DNA of 64,000 nt, from assembly GCF_000715075.1 (NCBI RefSeq), contig NC_134082.1, positions 145,812,948-145,876,947 on the forward strand, read 5' to 3'. Under the pieces are notes generated by a model. The model had not been told where the DNA came from, did not search any database, and saw only the letters and a list, made by a program, of their open reading frames with translations. Each line of letters opens with the position of its first letter. The stretch's first letter is position 1. Below, in pieces: positions 1 through 11,153 of this stretch. This stretch comes from Nicotiana tabacum (lineage: Eukaryota > Streptophyta > Magnoliopsida > Solanales > Solanaceae). Made by a program: the position numbers and the translations under genes.

Positions 1-505
1 AATAATTTATTTTCCTTAGCTCGGGTGCACATTTATGTGACCCAAATCCAAATCTCAACCGAGTCGAGATATGTCAACAACCACGTGTACATTGATATAA
101 CGTGGTTCGAGATATGTTTTCACGACGTTGCAATTCCTCGTAAAAATAATGATAATAATTATGAAAGCGGTAAAAAGTTAAAATTTGCACATAAGTTCAT
201 ACTTGCATAAAATCAGATAATCAAGCCGAATATGACAGTTGAGCGACCGTGCTAGAACCACGGAACTCGGGAATGCCTAACACCTTCTCCCGGGTTAACA
301 AAATTCCTTATCCGGATTTCTGGTACGCAGACTGTAATATGGAGTCATTATTTTCCTCGATTCGGGATTAAAATTGGTGACTTGGGACACCCTAAATCTC
401 CCAAGTGGCGACTCTGAAATAAACAAATAAATCCTCTTTCGATTGTCCTTTAATTGGAAAAAACTCCCTTGTACCCTCGCGGGTACGGAAAAAAGAGGTG
501 TGACA
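1..505 (+). repeat. 5' LTR of element 1, last 505 bp
   Basis: It matches 18074-18578 almost base for base, with roughly a dozen differences mostly in the first 200 bp. It ends in GTGTGACA, four bases before the primer-binding site. The high identity to the 3' LTR suggests a fairly recent insertion. Confidence 0.93.
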
Positions 506-509
506 GCTC

Positions 510-527
510 TGGCGACTCTGCTGGGGA
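510..527 (+). promoter_or_regulatory. Primer-binding site of element 1
   Basis: TGGCGACTCTGCTGGGGA starts 4 nt after the LTR end and opens with TGG, the complement of a tRNA CCA tail. Ogre elements are known to use a tRNA-Arg-type primer and this looks similar, but the tRNA was not matched here. Confidence 0.75.
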
Positions 528-1310
528 TAACCCAGAACCACTGGTTCAGGGTTAGAAATTCGAGCTTAGATAAATTGTTATATTTGGTTTTATCTGATTT
601 TGTTATATGTTTGGGCTCAATGTGCTAAATGATGCTTTTACCGCTTTGATATTATTTGAACTATATATAAACTGTGCTGAAACCCTTCTCTTCTTACCTC
701 CGGGAAGAAGCTCGCTGGTCAAGGCTCCCTATTCTATTAGTGTCAATACCCGAAATATGAAAGAGGACGGATAAGTTACGAAGCCGGACGGCCTTTTGGT
801 TCCCGGTAAGTTGCCCCCTCCTCGACTCGAGTTGTCCGCTCGGGTACACAGTCTAGAACATATACCCAGGTTATAAACCTAGTATAACGAAACCTCATGC
901 CGGATCCCTAGTAGGAACGCTTATCTGCATCATGTTGCATTCGACATAGGGGACTCAACACAGGGGTTGGGTCTGTCTAGGGCAGGCAGCCTGAAATGAA
1001 AAGACCATCCTGCTGCATCCCGTTTGTTTTGCGCATCTATTCGCTTCGGATCTGCATGCTGACCGGTTTCCGAAAAATTTTCAAAAAAAAAAAAAAGAAT
1101 AGTAGGGTAGGGAAATAATTACTTATTTTTGGAGAAATAAAACCAATGTCCAAGTAATGTCAAAACCTCATCGGAATTTTTCTTTAAAAAAAATGAATGA
1201 AAAATGAAAAAAAAATGCATAAATATTTCCTTAGTCTCTTTTCAGAAATAAAAATATATATTCTTTTTTTTAAAAGATTTTATTTGCTTCCCCCTATTTC
1301 TGATCCGCCC

Positions 1311-1375
1311 GAACTAGCCCGGTTTGATTCTCGCAGGGTGTGAGATACGTAGGCAACTCTCGTCGGGTCCAACCT
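1311..1375 (+). other. Boundary hairpin module, copy A
   Basis: It begins GAACTAGCCCGGTTTGATTC, and GATACGTAGGCAAC follows an inner stem in which TCTCGCA faces TGTGAGA with one mismatch. The outer stem is reduced to CTA/TAG, the weakest of the six copies. A second short stem (ACTC/GGGT) follows. Confidence 0.55.
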
Positions 1376-1462
1376 CCCATTCTGCAAAAACAAAGAGGAG
1401 TCTTTGAAAAAAGAGATCTAGATAAAGTTTTTTTTCTTCACTTGGCATAATCACCCTAATAA

Positions 1463-3508
1463 ATGTGCAGGATGAGCACGATACAAAACGAACCTTTTTC
1501 AGTAATGACCAAGATCCCTTTTGAGTTGCGATTATGGTGGAACGACTTAGGCAAAGAGGGGCAAGACAAAGTAAGGAAATATCTGAAAGATCTCCCGGAT
1601 CTACTAAACGTTCAGCCTCGGGGTGATATTATCAGATCATTGGTCACTTGTTGGGATTCAGCACACAACGTGTTCCATTTTTCGGACTTTGAGCTCACCC
1701 CGACATTGGAAGAAATAGCAGGATACATCGGAAGTGATGAAGCTCCTTTAAGGTTCAAATACTTGATTGCACCTAGGGCTGTCACGGTACACCGGTTTCT
1801 GGATTTCCTAAAAATACCTCGAACGTTCCACCATCCAGATCTTGCCAAAGGATTCTGCAGTCTCCACCTCATATATGCTGGATACGGCCACGTGGGCGGA
1901 TTCAATAAGCCGGATTTCAAACTATGCAGTAGAGGCAACCGACAAAAGTGGGACGAACACAGGCTAGTAGCTTTTATGACAGCCTTTCTGGATCTTATAG
2001 TGTTCCCAAGGAAAGACGGAAACATTGATCTAAAAGTAACCGGGGTCGTCAATACTTTGCTTACCCAAGATAAAAGTACTCTGGCGCCTATGATTATGGC
2101 TGACATTTTCCAGGCTCTCACTGCTTGTCGAGCCAGGGACAACTTTTTCGAAGGATGTAACCTACTGTTGCAAATGTGGATGACCGATCATTTATGCCAT
2201 CGCTCCTCGCTCTTGGGTTATGGTTCGCCCGAGAAAACTTGTATTGGAGAATTCTACACGAGAATCAAAGGGTTCAATTTACCTGAGGGAGTCACATCAT
2301 GGACCTCATTTCTCCGAACTCTCACTGCCAGCCAAATCCAGTGGACGCTCGGATGGTCGCCTATTGAGGAAATCATATACATGCCGACAACCAGGCCCCA
2401 CTTTCTGTTGATGGGACTTAAAAGCATCCAACCCTATGCACCATATCGGGTTTTGAGGCAACTTGGGAGGTATCAAGTGGTGCCGAAAGATGAAGATTTG
2501 AGTACCCAAGTGATTGAAATCAGTCCGAACGGTCATTTCCCTGAAGAAGAAGTTCGCCAAATCTGGAGTGAGTGCCAACATCTGACAGCAAACACTTGTG
2601 TGATTGATACAGCAAAAGGAGAAGTTGCCCCGGGGTATCACGCTTGGTTCAGAGGTAGCCTGTCCTACGAAAGACCGGCTAAGAGACCGCATCTCAAAGA
2701 TTTCGTAGAATCGTCCCAAGGGCAATGGAACTGGTTAGCAAAAGAAAAGGGTTATCGGGCAGAGAACGGTGATTTGAAGCTACAAATTGACAGTCTGAAA
2801 TTCAATAACAGCGTACAAATCGCGGCGGATCGAAGCGAAAAGAATAGATTGATCCAAGAGAATGAAGAACTTAAGGCCCAAATCCAAAAATTGAGATTGT
2901 CTCTTGATGAACAACCCAGAAGTCGATCAGACCAGCAGTTGATAAAGGGTTTGAAAAGAGAAGTCACGGAATGGCGAGATGGTTTAGAAGAATCTGAAAA
3001 GGTCATGGCAGAGCTCAAGGCACAGTGGGGAACAAGAGTAGATAAGCATCGCCGATACTTGAACCAATTGAAACGTGACCACGAGAAAACTGTTGCCAAA
3101 ATAAAGAAAGAGATGGCTACACTTGAGTTTAAAGCAGTTAAGCAGGCTGAGGATTTCCAATTGGAGAGTAGATACTGTTACGACTTGTTGGCCCAAATGA
3201 AGACAGAAGTGCGGCAGCTGAAGAATCAGCATATACAGGATTCTCAGGTATTCAAGACGTACAGTGATCAGATAAGACGCCTACTCATAGAGAAGAAACA
3301 AACCAGAGATAAGATCAGGGCAATCGCCCACGCCATCATCAGACGGTGTTTACGGTGTGAGAACATGACCACCGTTACTGTTCTCTCAGCAGTGATGGGT
3401 TATGTCAAGCAGACCATGCACGAGTTGGAGCAACTCGAAAGGGATCTCGCACCTAGAACCGCGAAAAGGCCGAGTGATGCCTCGTGGGCCCCTAAGTTGG
3501 GAAATTAA
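1463..3508 (+). CDS. Retrotransposon ORF1 (DUF7745-like domain plus coiled coil)
   Basis: Intact 681-codon ORF upstream of gag. The N-terminal half carries a WDSAHNVFHFSDFELTPTLEE motif at about residues 64-84, typical of the DUF7745 domain of plant retrotransposon ORF1 proteins. Residues from about 430 to 640 are charged and heptad-rich (runs of K, E, L, R), predicting a long coiled coil. There is no zinc knuckle or catalytic motif. The second Met (1472) is a plausible alternative start because the first lies before a splice-acceptor-like sequence. The function of ORF1 in Ogre/Tat elements is not known to me. It is the only gag-side ORF here without a break. Confidence 0.8.
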   Translation: MCRMSTIQNEPFSVMTKIPFELRLWWNDLGKEGQDKVRKYLKDLPDLLNVQPRGDIIRSLVTCWDSAHNVFHFSDFELTPTLEEIAGYIGSDEAPLRFKYLIAPRAVTVHRFLDFLKIPRTFHHPDLAKGFCSLHLIYAGYGHVGGFNKPDFKLCSRGNRQKWDEHRLVAFMTAFLDLIVFPRKDGNIDLKVTGVVNTLLTQDKSTLAPMIMADIFQALTACRARDNFFEGCNLLLQMWMTDHLCHRSSLLGYGSPEKTCIGEFYTRIKGFNLPEGVTSWTSFLRTLTASQIQWTLGWSPIEEIIYMPTTRPHFLLMGLKSIQPYAPYRVLRQLGRYQVVPKDEDLSTQVIEISPNGHFPEEEVRQIWSECQHLTANTCVIDTAKGEVAPGYHAWFRGSLSYERPAKRPHLKDFVESSQGQWNWLAKEKGYRAENGDLKLQIDSLKFNNSVQIAADRSEKNRLIQENEELKAQIQKLRLSLDEQPRSRSDQQLIKGLKREVTEWRDGLEESEKVMAELKAQWGTRVDKHRRYLNQLKRDHEKTVAKIKKEMATLEFKAVKQAEDFQLESRYCYDLLAQMKTEVRQLKNQHIQDSQVFKTYSDQIRRLLIEKKQTRDKIRAIAHAIIRRCLRCENMTTVTVLSAVMGYVKQTMHELEQLERDLAPRTAKRPSDASWAPKLGN

Positions 3509-4057
3509 TCTTCGGACGAGTCCTGTTCATTTGGCTTTGTGCTTTCCCATATGTTGTTTTCTTTTCTTTTAGCCAAGTCAAGTAAAACTGTGGAGTCTGT
3601 ACTGTTGCTATTCTCGGTTTGAAGTAATTTGTAATAGCAAAATTTTGAGAATGAATTTAATGATTCCAAAAGAATTTTGTGTTTCTTTACTTTATGGCAG
3701 AACTACGCCTGGTCTGATTCGCGCGGGGACGTGATACGTAGGCAATCCCCATAAGATTCGACCGCTTTTAATAAAGAAAGAAAAGAAAATACAAAAATAA
3801 AATAAAATACAGGGTTTCCCAAAGTACTTTAAAAAGGGACAAATGAGCAAGCCGGGATGACGCATGTTGTTTGAAGCAAAGCATGTAGAAACGGTTAACT
3901 GCCTAGGAGCATTGCATCCTCTATGTGTTATGATCAAATCTGTTAAGATCTAACGCTAACAAAGTTTGTTGTTGTCTGAATCCAGACAGTTAGTTGTTAA
4001 AGAATTCTGACAACACACCCTTACCAAACCAGATCCAAAGGACCAGTAGCAACAAGC
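3509..4057 (+). other. Spacer between ORF1 and gag
   Basis: Non-coding. Contains hairpin module copy B (3700-3763) and an A-rich stretch at about 3770-3815. No ORF of interest on either strand. Confidence 0.7.
3700..3763 (+). other. Boundary hairpin module, copy B
   Basis: GAACTACGCCTGGTCTGATT is followed by inner stem TCGCG/CGTGA (one G-T wobble), closing with GATACGTAGGC. The outer stem is CTACG/CGTAG. A second short stem AATC/GATT follows. Located between ORF1 and gag. Confidence 0.65.
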
Positions 4058-5800
4058 ATGACTACTTCAGAGAATAGTAACGAGGAAGAAAGGCCGATGA
4101 GCCAATTGTTAAAAGAAGCGATGGAAAAGATTGAAAGGATGGGACTAGAGATGAATGCAATGCAGCTAGCTTTAGCCAAAGCGCAAAAGAGCCCTGAGCC
4201 ACTGGGGCACATGCCGGAATACCCTCACTCCGGCCCTTCAACAAGCCTTCCGAATCCCCGTTATCATCAGGAAAGAAGCCCACATGATTCCCAAGCTCCA
4301 CCACCCCATCAACCTCTCCCAACACCAAATATTCCCACTTTTGTAGGACCCACATCAGCCACCCTGCAAAGAACGACTAGTGAGCCATTGTTTCAGGCTC
4401 CCGATATGCAATACTTTCCCCCTGAGCCTACATTCCATGCCCCCGAACCACATGCCTATAATCCGCATTTGGAGGTACCGGCAGAAATTGAAAAGCCGGT
4501 TAAAGCCCCAGAACAGGATGAGGTATTAAGGAAGTTCAAAAGCCTGGAGCAGTCCTTCAGGAACCTGCACGGATTGGGCAACCAAGTCAGCGTGGCCTAC
4601 AAAGATCTATGCCCTTTCCCGGACGTCCAACTCCCAGCTGGGTTCAAGATGCCTAAGTTTGATTTATATGAAGGGCACGGTGATCCCATGGCACATTTGT
4701 GGGGATTCTGTAGCAAAATGAGAGGGGCAGGCGGCAAAGATGAGCTGCTGATAGCTTATTTCGGCCAAAGTCTGAGCGGATCTGCACTAGAATGGTATAC
4801 CAAGCAGGATTCCAGCAGATGGTACACTTGGGATGACCTAGCAGGCTTTCGCAGGTCATTTCCAGTACAATCTCGAGATAGTCCCTGACCGTCTCACATT
4901 ATTGAGGACCGGGAAGAAGCCCGGGGAAAGTTTTCGCGAGTACGGGTTCCGCTAGAGAGAGCAAGCAGCTAGAGTGGATCCTCCCATGAGAGAGGGAGAA
5001 ATGGTGGACTACTTCTTGCAAACACTGGATCCAACCTACTTTGGTCACTTGGTGACAACGGTCGGAAAATCCTTCAACGAGGTAGTGAAGATAGGGGTCA
5101 TGATAGAAGAGGGTCTGAGGTCTGACAAAATCCTGAATTACTCAGCACTCAAGGCCACGACCCAGGCTATTCAGAGCGGCACGGGAGGTGCGCTGGGAAG
5201 AAGAATGAAAGAAGAAATTGCCACGATTGAGGCAAGCAGTTGGGCCAGGTCCGGCAAACCCCACTACAATCAACCCAGGCCCCACGGGACAAACTACCCA
5301 TACAACCTACCACAACACTACTATCCACCTCGAGAACCACATTTCTCCATACACCAAGCCCAGACATACACTCAGCCTCCGGTTCGCCCGCAATGGCACG
5401 CGCCGGCTCCCCAGAACACATATGCGCCACCACAAAACACCTATCCTCTACCGAGGGCATATAGAAACCCTCCAGGGGTAGGCTTTCGGGGAAATCCGGA
5501 TGCTAGGAATAACAGGCTGCGGAAACACAGAACTTTCACCGAGTTGGGAGAAACCTACACCGCTTTGTTCCACAAATTGAGGCAATTGGGTTTGGTTAGT
5601 CCTGTCCAGACTCGAGAACCAAATCCCCCACCCCAGATTTGGACCGATCAGTAAGCTGTGAGTACTGCTCAGGGATGCTGGGGCATGATACCGAAAAGTG
5701 TTGGAAGTTGAGGCATGTCATACAGGATCTTATTGATACCAATAAGATCGAGGTCCAGACACCGGAGGCTCCTAACATCAACCAGAACCCACTACCAGCG
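4058..5800 (+). pseudogene. gag, broken by frameshifts and a stop
   Basis: Encodes a Ty3-type gag: a proline-rich N-terminus (about residues 45-150), a retrotrans_gag core (SGSALEWYTKQDSSRWYTWDDL near residues 245-266), then capsid-like sequence continuing in another frame to 5654, and a CCHC zinc knuckle (CEYCSGMLGHDTEKC) at about 5660-5702 in a third frame. Defects seen are a frameshift near 4850, an in-frame TAG at 4953-4955 where a Trp codon is expected, and a frameshift near 5645. Gag would package element RNA; this copy cannot make a full protein without suppression. Confidence 0.85.
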
Positions 5801-6883
5801 CACCACGAGACTCACATGATTGAGTTGGTGTATGAGGGAGGAGAGTTGAGAAAACCCTCACAAACAGTGATGATGATCCAGGCCGCTCCGAAAGAAGGAC
5901 CGACCAGTGGAGGAACAGGGTTACAGTCCCAGGGAGAAGGCATCAAGCCGGTAGTGATATTGGGAAAGAGCCCGTCCGCCATAACAAGCAAACCCGAGCC
6001 AAACAAGTTGGTAATATTAGGGGCTCTGACCACACCTGCGGTTGTGCTGAAAGGGGTATACAGGGAACTGGTCACCATAAAGCCTGTAGTTCAGTTGCCA
6101 ATGATTGATAGCAAGGCTGTGCCTTGGAAATACGAGAAGGCAGTGGTGATGTACAAAGGAAAACAAGTGGAGGAAGTTAGTTGTGAAACGCAAGGGCTGA
6201 GGAGTTTTGCTCTGGTGGAGCTGAGAAGAACCAACCCCGCTACAACCAAGAAACCTGTGTCCGAAGAAGAGGCTGAGGAGTTCTTGAGGAAGATGAAAGT
6301 ACAGGACTACTCCGTGGTCGAACAGCTGAGAAAAACACTGGCCCAGATCTTGCTGCTGTCATTACTAATCCATTCTGAGGAACATCGTCGGGCCTTGATG
6401 AAGATATTGAACGAAGCTCACGTGCCCAACGAGATTTCTGTAAACCACCTAGAAACCATTGCCTACAAGATTTTCGAGGTGAACAGGGTAACATTCTCCG
6501 ATGATGATCTGCCGATAGAAGGTACGGAGCATAATAAAGCTCTCTACCTAACTGTCAAATGTGAAAACTCGGTAGTCACTCGGGTGTTGGTGGACAACGG
6601 TTCAAGTGCCAATATTTGTCCATTATCCACCCTAAACTAGTTAAGGATCGACCACGGAAGAATCCGCAAGAATAGCATCTGCGTTCTAGGGTTTGACGGA
6701 AACGGAACAGCCACTGTGGGGGATGTTGTGCTTGAATTAACCATCGGTCTAGTCCTGTTCACCATGGAGTTCCAGGTGTTGGATGCCACAGTATCTTATA
6801 ACCTTCTGTTAGGACGACCATGGATTCATGCAGCCAAAGCAGTGCCCTCCACCCTACATCAGATGGTGAAGTTCGTGGGATAG
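5639..6883 (+). pseudogene. Aspartic protease region of element 1, frameshifted
   Basis: The ORF that starts with the zinc knuckle runs to 6640 and ends just after VLVDNGSSANI, the D-[ST]-G-like active site of retroviral-type aspartic proteases (here D-N-G). The rest of the fold, including the LLLGRPWIHAAKAVPSTLHQ-type segment, continues in another frame from about 6640 to 6880 and then meets a TAG. One frameshift (about 6637) and a stop break it. Confidence 0.8.
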
Positions 6884-6923
6884 GTAGGAGGTCGTACTAC
6901 ACTGCGAGGACACGGCGTGCACC

Positions 6924-7498
6924 ATGGGTGGCGCCATTGTACCTTTCATAGAGACCGATGATGACAAAGGTCCTTGGGTCTACCAGATTTTTGATACAGG
7001 GTCGGCAAACAAGATTTCTGAGGGTGAGATCCTTCAGTACCCTAGGGTAGCTTCCGCAACAATCATGATGGTCTCGGAAATGTTGGGCAACGGGTTCGTG
7101 CCGGGAAAAGGCCTGGGAGTTGAGCTTCAGGGGATTGTCCAACCTGTCTCCCTGCCCAAAAACTTGGAAAACTTTGGTTTGGGGTTCAAACCAACCGCGG
7201 CAGATAGGAAGCAAGCGCGAAAAATGAAGAAGAGAGTTTGGTTTCTGCCCAAGCCGGTGCCACGTCTCTCAAGGTCTTTTGTCAGAGCAAGCGCCAAGGG
7301 GCCGCCAGTCCCAAATATTCTAGGACCATTGATTGGTATGGATGGGGACCTGAATCAGAGTTTCGAGAGGCTATTCGCTGATGTCAGTATGGTAGAAGCT
7401 GGAGAGAGTTCCAGCAGAGCGGAGATACAATTTGTGGGGCCTGAGGCCAAGACCAACAATTGGACGGTTACTCCTCTTCCTGTCCGAGGGGAGTCTTG
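6924..7498 (+). CDS. G-patch segment of the gag-pro polyprotein
   Basis: Contains MLGNGFVPGKGLGVELQGI at about residues 53-71, a G-patch motif (glycine-rich, RNA-binding), then a basic region. G-patch segments downstream of the protease are known in Ogre/Tat elements. The frame runs to a TAG at 7500-7502, but a GT at 7499 allows splicing to the RT exon in frame. Confidence 0.7.
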
Positions 7499-7676
7499 GT
7501 AGTAGGCTTTGATTTATGTTTTTTGTTTGTTTTGTTTTGTTCGGATTATTCCAGGGTGTAATCCAAATTTTACTTTTGTTTTGTAAAAGTGTGAACCCTT
7601 TTATCCCGCAAGTTTAATAAAATTCTCTTCTTTTGTCTCATTTTAATTTTGTCTTGTTCTTTTTCTCTCTGAACAG
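7499..7676 (+). other. Putative 178-bp retrotransposon intron
   Basis: Donor TTG|GTAGTA and acceptor CTCTCTGAACAG|TT, with a long T/C-rich tract before the acceptor. Removing 178 bp takes the reading frame of the G-patch ORF into the RT frame and skips the TAG at 7500. Ogre elements are known to carry an intron between the protease and RT regions. The boundaries were chosen by eye and no transcript was available. A GGATTA/TAATCC hairpin lies inside it. Confidence 0.7.
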
Positions 7677-9717
7677 TTCTCTTTTTACTGGTTCTAATGA
7701 CATGGCATGCACAACGGATCTTCGACCTAGTCTAATAAATCAATCTGCATCCGACTTAATGATACAAGAGGTCGTTTGTGACGATGAATCTGAATATGAC
7801 AAAGATAAAGCCTTCGAAGAGATAAACCGAGAACTGTGCCAATTTGAAGAAAAATCCAAACCTAACCTAAATGACACTGAGGCTGTGAATCTAGGAGACG
7901 CTGATAATGTCCGAGAAACCAAGATCAGCATCCATATTGAGCCGAATGTCAGGGAAGAATTGATCAAAACCCTCGTGGAATTCAAAGATGTTTTTGCATG
8001 GTCATATGATGATATGCCAGGATTAAGCACCAATTTAGTGATTCACAAATTGCCCACTGACCCGGCATACCCTCCAGTCAAGCAAAAGCTAAGGAAATTT
8101 AAAACAGAAATGAGTGTAAAGATCAAAGAAGAGGTGATTAAGCAGTTGCAGGCGAAGGTCATTCGGGTCACTCGATATCCCGAATGGTTGGCCAATGTGG
8201 TACCAGTTCCAAAGAAGGATGGGAAAATCAGGGTGTGCGTTGACTACCGCAACCTCAACAAAGCAAGTCCCAAGGACAATTTTCCATTGCCCAACATCCA
8301 TATCTTGATCGATAATTGCGCTGGGCGCGAGATCAGATCCTTTGTGGATTGCTATGCGGGTTATTATCAGATCCTAATGGACGAGGAAGATGCGGAAAAG
8401 ACAGCATTTATCACGCCATGGGGAACTTACTGCTATCGGGTAATGCCGTTCGGACTGAAGAATGTCGGGGCAACGTATATGCGAGCAATGACTGTTGTGT
8501 TTCACGACATGATACACAAAGAAATTGAGGTGTACGTAGATGATGTGATTATAAAGTCTTGGCGTCAGGAAGACCATGTAGCAGACCTAAGGAGATTCTT
8601 CCAAAGACTCCGAAGGTATGATATCAAGCTTAACCCGGCCAAATGCGCATTCGGGGTTCCATCAGGAAAGCTATTAGGATTCATCGTCAGTCGGCGGGGT
8701 ATTGAGCTGGACCTATCTAAGATCGAATCCATCCGAGATTTGCCACCGCCAAAGAACAAAACAGAGGTAATGAGTCTGTTGGGTAGACTCAATTACATCA
8801 GTAGGTTCATCGCTCAACTCACAGCAACTTGTGAGCCCATATTTCGGCTGTTGAAAAAGGATGCTGCGGTAAGTTGGACGGCAGAGTGTCAAGAGGCTTT
8901 CGACCAAATCAAAGGGTATCTGTCTAATCCAACCGTGTTGGTCCCGCCTAAGCCAGGGAAGCCCTTAATTCTTTATCTGACGGTCCTGGAAAATTCGTTT
9001 GGTTGTGTACTGGGGCAAGAAGATGACACAGGAAGGAAGGAGCAGGCCATCTACTATCTTAGCAAGAAATTCACAGTATATGAGGTCAAGTACACTCAAC
9101 TCGAGAAAACATGTTGCGCCCTAACTTGGGTAGCTCAGAAGTTGAAACACTACCTGTCCTCGTATACTACTTATCTCATATCCCGTTTGGACCCATTGAA
9201 GTATATCTTTCAGAAACCTATGCCCACAGGGAGGTTGGCAAAATGGCAAATTCTGCTCACAGAGTTCGATATCGTCTATGTGACGAGGACAGCCATGAAA
9301 GCCCAAGCGCTGGCTGACCATTTGGCAGAGAATCACGTTGATGAAAAATACGAGCCTTTAAGAACGTATTTTCCCGACGAAGAAGTAATGCATACAAATG
9401 AGCTGGAGTTACCCGAGGAACCGGGTTGGAAGCTTTTCTTCGATGGAGCTGCAAACGCGAAAGGGGTTGGAATAGGAGCAGTACTCATTTCTGAAACAGG
9501 ACGCCATTATCCTGTTACGGCTCAACTACGCTTCTATTGCACCAATAATATGGCCGAGTATGAAGCTTGCATTTTGGGTCTGCGCTTAGCTGCGGACATG
9601 GATGTCCAAGACGTCTTGGTCTTGGGAGACTCGGACCTCTTGGTACATCAGATTCAGGGTGAATGGGAAACACGGGACTTGAACTCATACCTTATCGACA
9701 ATGCTTGCACGATCTGA
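7677..9717 (+). CDS. Reverse transcriptase, RNase H and second (archaeal-type) RNase H
   Basis: RT motifs are in order: PVPKKDGKIRVCVDYRNLNK, FVDCYAGY, MPFGLKNVGATY and the catalytic YVDD at 8533-8544. The Ty3-type RNase H / connection region follows (PLILYLTVLENSFGCVLGQ, then YTQLEKTCCALTW). The last domain (WKLFFDGAANAKGVGIGAVL, NNMAEYEACILGL, LGDSDLLVHQI) is the second RNase H typical of Tat elements, with acidic residues in FDGA, AEYEA and GDSD. The frame reads through RT but is lost near 9685, just before the end of the second RNase H. The earliest Met in the exon is at about 7700. Confidence 0.9.
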
Positions 9718-11153
9718 GCAAGCAATTTCGATCGGTGAAATTCAAACATATCCCGAGAGTTCATAATGAGGTTTCGGATGCATTGGCCACCTTAGCATCA
9801 ATGTTGCAACACCCTGACAAAATATATGTTGACCCTCTGCACATCCAGGTTCGTGATCAGCACGCTTATTGCAATGCGGTTGAAGATGAAGCAGATGGAG
9901 AGCCTTGGTTTCATGATATCAGGGAGTACCTCAGAATGGGGATATATCTGGAACAGGCCACTGGAGACCAAAAAAGAGCCCTTCGGCGTTTGTCGAATGG
10001 TTTCTTCCTCAGCGGAGGAGTTTTGTACAAAAGAACCCCGGATTTGGGATTGTTAAGATGTATAGATGCCGGTCAAGCCACGACGGTCATGGAAGAGGTA
10101 CATGCTGGAGTTTTCGGGCCACATATGAGCGGATATGTATTGGCAAGGAAGATCCTTCGAGCAGGGTATTATTGGCTTACCATGGAGCATGACTGTATCT
10201 CTTTCGTGAGAAAATGCCATCAGTGTCAGATACATGGAGATCAGATTCATTCTCCGCCAACAGAGTTACATACGATGTCAGCACCCTGGCCGTTTGTGGC
10301 ATGGGGCATGGATGTCATTGGACCTATCGAGCCGGCAGCATCCAACGGTCATAGGTTCATTCTAGTAACCATTGACTACTTCACCAAATGGGTTGAGGCT
10401 AAAACCTTCAAGTCGGTAACTAAAAAGGCAGTGGTGGATTTTGTGCACTCCCATATCATCTGCAGATTTGGGATCCCAAAAGTAATCATCACGGATAACG
10501 GTGCAAATCTTAACAGCAGCCTGATGAGAGAGGTATGCCAACAATTCAAGATTACACACTGCAATTCCACCCCATATCGTCCCAAGGCGAATGGAGCGGT
10601 CGAAGCAGCCAATAAGAACATCAAGAAGATACTGCGGAAGATGGTGGAAGGGTCCAGACAATGGCACGAGATATTACCCTTTGCTTTGTTGGGTTATCGC
10701 ACTACCGTCCGGACTTCCATAGGTGCAACTCCTTATTTGTTGGTGTACGGAACTGAGGCTGTAATACCAGCGGAGGTCGAAATTCCGTCCCTCCGGATTG
10801 TTGCTGAAGCCGAAATTGATGATGATGAATGGGTCAAAGCTCGACTAGAACAATTGAGCTTGATAGACGAGAAACGATTGGCAGCAGTGTGCCATGGTCA
10901 GCTATATCAGAAGAGAATGGCAAGGGCATACAATAAGAAGGTACGCCCCAGGAAGTTTGAAATAGGGCAGCAGGTATTGAAGAAGATCCTCCCACATCAG
11001 GTCGAGGCAAAAGGCAAGTTCGCCCCAAATTGGCAAGGGCCTTATATCGTGACCAGAGTATTGTCCAACGGTGCTTTGTGTTTGACGGATATCGAGGGAA
11101 GATGTGTTGACATGGCTATCAATTCAGATGCAGTCAAGAGATATTATGCGTAA
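9663..11153 (+). CDS. Integrase (with end of second RNase H), one frame away from RT
   Basis: The first part (FKHIPRVHNEVSDALATLASM) finishes the second RNase H, so a small indel near 9685 separates it from the RT ORF. The integrase has an HHCC zinc site (HAGVFGPHMSG ... CHQC), then the D,D35E core: GMDVIGPI, ITDNGANLNSS and NGAVEAANK, with exactly 35 residues between the second D and the E. The C-terminal part (GQQVLKKILPHQVEAKGKFAPNWQGPY) is the usual GPY/F-type DNA-binding region. All catalytic residues are present. Confidence 0.9.
   Translation: MGNTGLELIPYRQCLHDLSKQFRSVKFKHIPRVHNEVSDALATLASMLQHPDKIYVDPLHIQVRDQHAYCNAVEDEADGEPWFHDIREYLRMGIYLEQATGDQKRALRRLSNGFFLSGGVLYKRTPDLGLLRCIDAGQATTVMEEVHAGVFGPHMSGYVLARKILRAGYYWLTMEHDCISFVRKCHQCQIHGDQIHSPPTELHTMSAPWPFVAWGMDVIGPIEPAASNGHRFILVTIDYFTKWVEAKTFKSVTKKAVVDFVHSHIICRFGIPKVIITDNGANLNSSLMREVCQQFKITHCNSTPYRPKANGAVEAANKNIKKILRKMVEGSRQWHEILPFALLGYRTTVRTSIGATPYLLVYGTEAVIPAEVEIPSLRIVAEAEIDDDEWVKARLEQLSLIDEKRLAAVCHGQLYQKRMARAYNKKVRPRKFEIGQQVLKKILPHQVEAKGKFAPNWQGPYIVTRVLSNGALCLTDIEGRCVDMAINSDAVKRYYA

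Larger units (their letters stand above)
506..1462 (+). other. 5' leader of element 1 (no gene)
   Basis: Untranslated region between LTR and ORF1. It holds the PBS, an A-rich stretch (about 1080-1280) and hairpin module copy A at 1311-1375. The bases just before ORF1 (ATGTGCAG then GATGAGC) look like a 3' splice site, so a spliced leader is possible but unproven. Confidence 0.7.

Noticed and set aside
1612..2142. 176-codon open frame on the - strand
   Set aside because: Shadow of ORF1 of element 1; no domain and no independent signals.
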